Shown: in pieces, positions 20,956 through 24,146 of the stretch | How the letters are laid out: each line of letters begins with the position of its first letter | Position numbering within the stretch: the first letter of the stretch is position 1 | Assembly (NCBI GenBank): GCA_977017575.1 | Contig: CDRNVI010000240.1 | Coordinates: forward strand, 1-24,146 | Origin: Paramoeba atlantica | Taxonomy: Eukaryota; Discosea | Length of the DNA stretch: 24,146 nt | Direction of reading: 5' to 3' | Made by a program: the position numbers and the translations under genes | Notes under the pieces: model-generated | Database searches by the model: none | What the model was told of the DNA's origin: nothing | Seen by the model: the letters and a program-made list of their open reading frames with translations, nothing else

Positions 20956-22320
20956 ATGTGATCAATATTGAAACACCTTCGCAATCCCATCACCATCTTT
21001 TTTTTTTCTTCTCCCTTTTCCTTTTTCCTTTTCCTTTCCTTTTTTTTTTTCACTTCTGTTCTTTTTCTTTTTTTTTTCTTTTTCTTATTTCTTTTTTTTT
21101 TCCATTGTGAGAAGTCTTGGCTGAGGAGGGTGCCTCCCATCCTTTTGACATCCCTTCTTTTCTTGGGTTTTGAAAAGTTTTTTTCAAACCCAGATTTTTT
21201 TTCAAACCCCATACCATCCCAATCACAATCCAACAGCCACATGTGATTTTTTTTTGCAAAAAAATAAAAAAGGTTGACTCTTTGGCATGGAGGAGAAGGG
21301 CAGAAAAGAAAAAAAATGGACCGCGACAAAGCGCACGTCCACTCGACCACAAATTGCACAGCCAACAGCCTTTCAGCCTGCTGTGTACAAGGTCCCCTCC
21401 CAGATGTGCGAAGGAGAGGCCCAAGTACAGAACCAGCGCCTACTTGATCACGCCAATTCACTGCCAGGTAAGAAAACTTTCCAATACTTCCTTTTTCCTT
21501 TTGAAGGGCTTTTGTTCAAAATATAAAACAGAAATGTGGGAGAAAAAAAAAACTTTTCACCAATTTTTCAATTTCTCTCTCTTTCGGCGTTCTTTTTTTT
21601 GGTGTGACCTTTTTTCCGCTTTTGTGGAAAAAAGAAACAAAGTTCCATCAAATGAAAGAAAGAAGAAGAGGGAAAGAAAAAAAGATGGGAAACAAACCTG
21701 GTTTACAATACCTTAATTTTTACCTTTTTTTTTACGAAAAATAGTTTTATTCAATGAGAATTTCTTTCATTTTTTTCTTCAAGTCAGAAAAAAATCGAAC
21801 TGGATCATTGTCTGCCTGTAAAGGAAGTTTCCAAAAAGAATGGGAAATTCACCTTTTCACAAACCTCGACTTGGGAGAACCAACATACAACAACACGCAG
21901 GCGTCCCAACCACGTTCCAGCCCCATCTTTTTTTCTTCTTCTCCCTTTTTCTTTTCCTTTTCCTTTTCCTTTTTTCTTTTTTTTTCACTTCTTTTCTTTT
22001 TTCAATTCTCCTCCATTTTCTTTCTGATTTTTGTTTTGAAAAAAAACTAAAAAAAAGAAGAAAAAAAGTAGAAAAGGAATCAAGAGGAAAGAGAAAAAAG
22101 AGAAAAGAAAAGAAAAAACCACCGCTGGGGCTTGGGGGGGGGGAGGCCAAAAAAAAGAAACAGGAAGGAAATGGGCACCCCTGCTCTCCCCTCTTCTTCT
22201 TTGAAACTCTAAATCCCCTTCTCTCTCCCCAAGAAGTTGATGTACCTCTCCAGCACTGCTGGGGACCTACCAACCAAATGGCAAAGAAAACTTTTGGTGC
22301 TCAAAACGTCACTTGATCCT
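20956..22320. other. Spacer with pyrimidine tracts and scattered complex islands
   Basis: Two related segments, each CCATC, then a T run, CTTCTCCCTTTT, (CTTTTC)n, a T run and CACTTCT, lie at about 20991-21056 and 21925-21990. Complex islands lie at 21105-21240, 21275-21480, 21790-21925 and 22205-22325. The 21287-21467 island has an open frame from ATG ending in CCAG|GTAAGAAA, a possible exon and 5' splice site, but no family is recognised. Inverted repeats: 21165-21191 (GGGTTTTGAAAA/TTTTCAAACCC) and 21609-21634 (CTTTTTTCC/GGAAAAAAG). No gene is called. Confidence 0.45.
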
Positions 22321-22329
22321 GATGGAAAA

Positions 22330-23250
22330 AACAAGATCCAGACAAAGAGAAAGAAAAAAGAGGAGAAAAAAGAAAAAGAAGAGAGAGAAAAAGAGACAAG
22401 AAAGAAAGAGAAAAGGAAAGAAAAAGAAAAGAAAGAAGAGAAAAAGAAGAGAGAAAAGAAAAAAAAAGAAGGGAAAAAAGGGAGAAAAAAGAAAACCAAA
22501 AAGGAGGAAAAAGGAGGAGGAAAAAAGAAAAAGGAAGAAGAGACTCCTTGGAAAATAAAAGAAAAAAAAGAAAAGAAGTGAAGAAGACCTCTTCTCTCTC
22601 TTGTTTCGCTACGCTAACTCAGGGGGGTTGGACGGTCAGAAAAGAAAGAAGAAAAAGAAAGAAGGGGGTGGGGGAGGGGTAGAAAAGAAGAGAAAGGAGA
22701 CATCATGATGAATGAAGTCAAGTTTTGTTGAACACAAAAAAAAAGAAAGAGAACAACAAAGCAAGAGAGAGGAGAGAGGAAAACAAACAAAAAAAACTGA
22801 GGCAGAAAAAGACGAAAAGAGGAGCTTTTCCACTTTTCCACACCCCGAAAAATTTAAGGTTCTAAATCACGAACCTCAAAAATCGCTTTTTTTTTGTTTT
22901 TCGGTTTTCGTTTTGGGGCAAGAGAAGAAGAGAAAGAGAGAGGGAAAGGAAAAGAGAAAGAGAGAAAGAGAGAAAGAGAAAGTGAGAAAGAGAGAAAGAG
23001 AGAAAAAGAAAGTGAGAAAGAGAGAAAAGGAAAAGAGAAAGAGAGAAAGAGAGAAAGAGAAAGTGAGAAAGAGAGAAAGAGAGAAGGAGAGAAAGAGAGA
23101 AAAGGAAAAGAGGGAAGAGGAAAGAAAGAGAGAAAGAGAAAGAAGAGAGAGAGAAAGAAGAGGGAAAGAGGGAAAGAGAGAGAAAAGAGAAAGAGGGAAA
23201 GAGGGAAAGAGAAAAGAGGGAAAGAGGAGAAAGAGAGAAGAGAAAGAGAC
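22330..23250. repeat. Long purine-rich tract (plus strand) with an 81-bp higher-order repeat
   Basis: The plus strand is nearly all A and G at 22330-22580, 22640-22700, 22735-22830 and 22918-23250, mainly GAAA/GAGA units. A 58-bp stretch at 22946-23003 recurs without mismatch at 23027-23084, 81 bp further on. Breaks include a complex stretch at 22585-22640. Frames are Lys/Arg/Glu repeats on one strand and Phe/Ser/Leu on the other, and are taken as non-coding. Confidence 0.9.
22857..22876. repeat. Perfect inverted repeat AGGTTC/GAACCT
   Basis: Six-bp arms around TAAATCAC. Confidence 0.7.
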
Positions 23251-23259
23251 TTTGTGGAA

Positions 23260-23737
23260 CCACTTTGCGTTTTTTTGGTTGTGAGGTGTCTTTTTCTTTG
23301 GTTTTTTTTCCTTTTTCTGTCTTTTCTTTTCTTTTCTGTTCCTTTTCTTTTCTTGTTTTTCTTGTTTTTTTTCTTTTCTTTCTTGTTTTTTCTTGTTTTC
23401 TTTCTTGGTGGATTCCCTTTTTGTATTTGGCATTTATATATTATAATGTAATGTGTATCTCCTCTCAAATCAAGAGGATATTTTTGTAAAATTTCTTTTT
23501 AGTCCAAAAAATAAAACAGACAAAAGTTTATCCTTTTTCTCGTCAGAGATTTTACCCAGAAGTTGGCAGGGAACATTGTATTGACTCGACTTGAGAGGGG
23601 GAGGGGAGAGACTCATGAAAGGCAAGATGAAGTTGATTTTAGTAAGCATTTTTTTTTTTTTCGAATTGGTCAGAAAAAATAAAATATTTTTTTTTCCTTG
23701 TTATTTTGCCTCTTTTCACACCCGTTGAAGTCTTGAA
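23260..23737. other. T-rich stretch and AT-rich intergenic DNA
   Basis: A pyrimidine/T-rich run (23285-23405) follows the purine tract directly. Then comes mixed AT-rich DNA with no recognised gene, a G/A patch at 23596-23610 and T runs at 23650 and 23688. Confidence 0.5.
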
Positions 23738-23879
23738 TGTTCCACAGAATATTCCCATGACAAACAATGAATCCGGAAATCACTTTTCTGGATCGCCGAA
23801 CAACTTTCTGAGAAAATTTCCTTTCGCCGAAAACCCGATCAAAACTGAATAATAAATCATTCTCATTTTTCCCATTTCA
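23738..23879 (+). repeat. Possible LTR (TG...CA, about 142 bp) upstream of a copia-type gag
   Basis: The segment starts TGTTCCACAGAATATTCC, contains AATAAATCATTC (polyadenylation-like) and ends CCCATTTCA, 66 bases before the gag ATG. TGG follows within three bases, where a primer-binding site would be. The second LTR is outside the window, so the boundaries are guesses. Confidence 0.25.
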
Positions 23880-23945
23880 ATTGGTCTTGAGGAATTAACG
23901 GATTAGGAGTTAGCCTTCTTTATTTCATACAAAGTCTCACAAGTC

Positions 23946-24146
23946 ATGGGTAAAGATGAATTCCTTCCAAAGTTTCAACCTGACAACTGGCACGATTGGT
24001 CCTTCAAGATGATCGGACATCTCCAAGCCAAAGGTGTTTTTGGTGCAATTGACCATCAATCGAACGATTGGGAGTCTCTAAACGATCAAAAACAACAAGA
24101 TATGCGATTAAAAGCGTTTAACGAACTGCTAAAGTCTCTTGGAAAC
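23946..24146 (+). CDS. N-terminus of a Ty1/copia-type gag polyprotein, 3' end outside window
   Basis: The ORF is open from ATG 23946 to the window end, 67 codons. The residues FLPKFQPDNWHDWSFKMIGH, followed by LQAKGVFGAID and NDWESL, fit the copia gag N-terminal pattern (DUF4219/UBN2-like): F-x-G/P-x-NW-x-x-W-x-x-x-M-x-x-x-L with a later W. The base composition is balanced, unlike the simple-sequence DNA before it. The protein would form the capsid-like particle of the element. A host gene with a UBN2-like N-terminus is the main alternative. Confidence 0.65.
   Translation, partial: MGKDEFLPKFQPDNWHDWSFKMIGHLQAKGVFGAIDHQSNDWESLNDQKQQDMRLKAFNELLKSLGN

Noticed and set aside
21287..21526. 79-codon plus frame with higher GC and a 5' splice-site-like end
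   Set aside because: No family recognised and a rival frame overlaps it; kept only as part of the possible-exon observation.
22712..23284. 190-codon plus-strand frame rich in Lys, Arg and Glu (and overlapping minus frames of about 200 codons)
   Set aside because: It is a direct translation of GAAA/GAGA simple sequence; open frames occur in several phases on both strands because the tract rarely makes stops. No start context or complex domain.

Overview
Nuclear DNA of a eukaryote, most likely an early-diverging fungus or a close relative (chytrid, aphelid or rozellid grade). This rests on a complete AT-rich SSU-ITS1-5.8S-ITS2-LSU cassette whose 5.8S sequence and ITS2 start look fungal, on eukaryotic tRNA genes ending in T tracts, on a 5S gene with an upstream TATA box, and on eukaryotic retroelements. 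The lineage call is an inference from remembered consensus, not an alignment.

Layout. 1-2797 (minus): the 5' part of a DIRS-like tyrosine-recombinase retrotransposon with an intact gag-like ORF and an uninterrupted RT-RNase H ORF that runs off the window; the two overlap in a -1 relation across a G9 tract. 3452-6283 (minus): a decayed protein-coding region of unknown function with many frame breaks, split by a compact 1.1-kb Harbinger-like (DDE_4) DNA transposon (4336-5443, plus) with about 50-bp terminal inverted repeats. If the transposon and one copy of a putative 3-bp target duplication are removed, the host reading frame continues. 6461-8134 (minus): three intact tRNA genes (Met-CAT, His-GTG, Gly-TCC), mixed with at least three tRNA-derived fragments and purine microsatellites.

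8401-15232 (minus): one rRNA transcription unit. LSU is about 4.0 kb and SSU about 2.1 kb, both above the usual fungal length because of AT-rich expansion segments. A (GGGA)n G-quadruplex motif lies about 90 bp past the LSU 3' end. 15233-23735: about 8.5 kb of spacer with no convincing protein gene. It consists of strand-asymmetric blocks: A/C-rich DNA with degenerate 330-460-bp subrepeats, long pyrimidine tracts, poly(G)/poly(C) runs, and a long purine tract with an 81-bp higher-order repeat. Embedded in it is a 5S rRNA gene (20570-20690, plus) between two duplicated modules, A and B; an earlier A-B pair upstream lacks a 5S gene. 23946-24146 (plus): the start of a Ty1/copia-type gag ORF that leaves the window, with a possible short LTR upstream.

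The rRNA unit, its linked tRNA genes and the 5S gene supply translation RNAs. Everything else recognisable is mobile-element DNA, pseudogenes or simple repeats. No second rRNA unit appears within 8-9 kb on either side, so the unit is either dispersed or has a very long spacer. I found no clearly new functional system. The strongest observations are the nested transposon insertion, the duplicated 5S-flanking modules and the spacer subrepeats.
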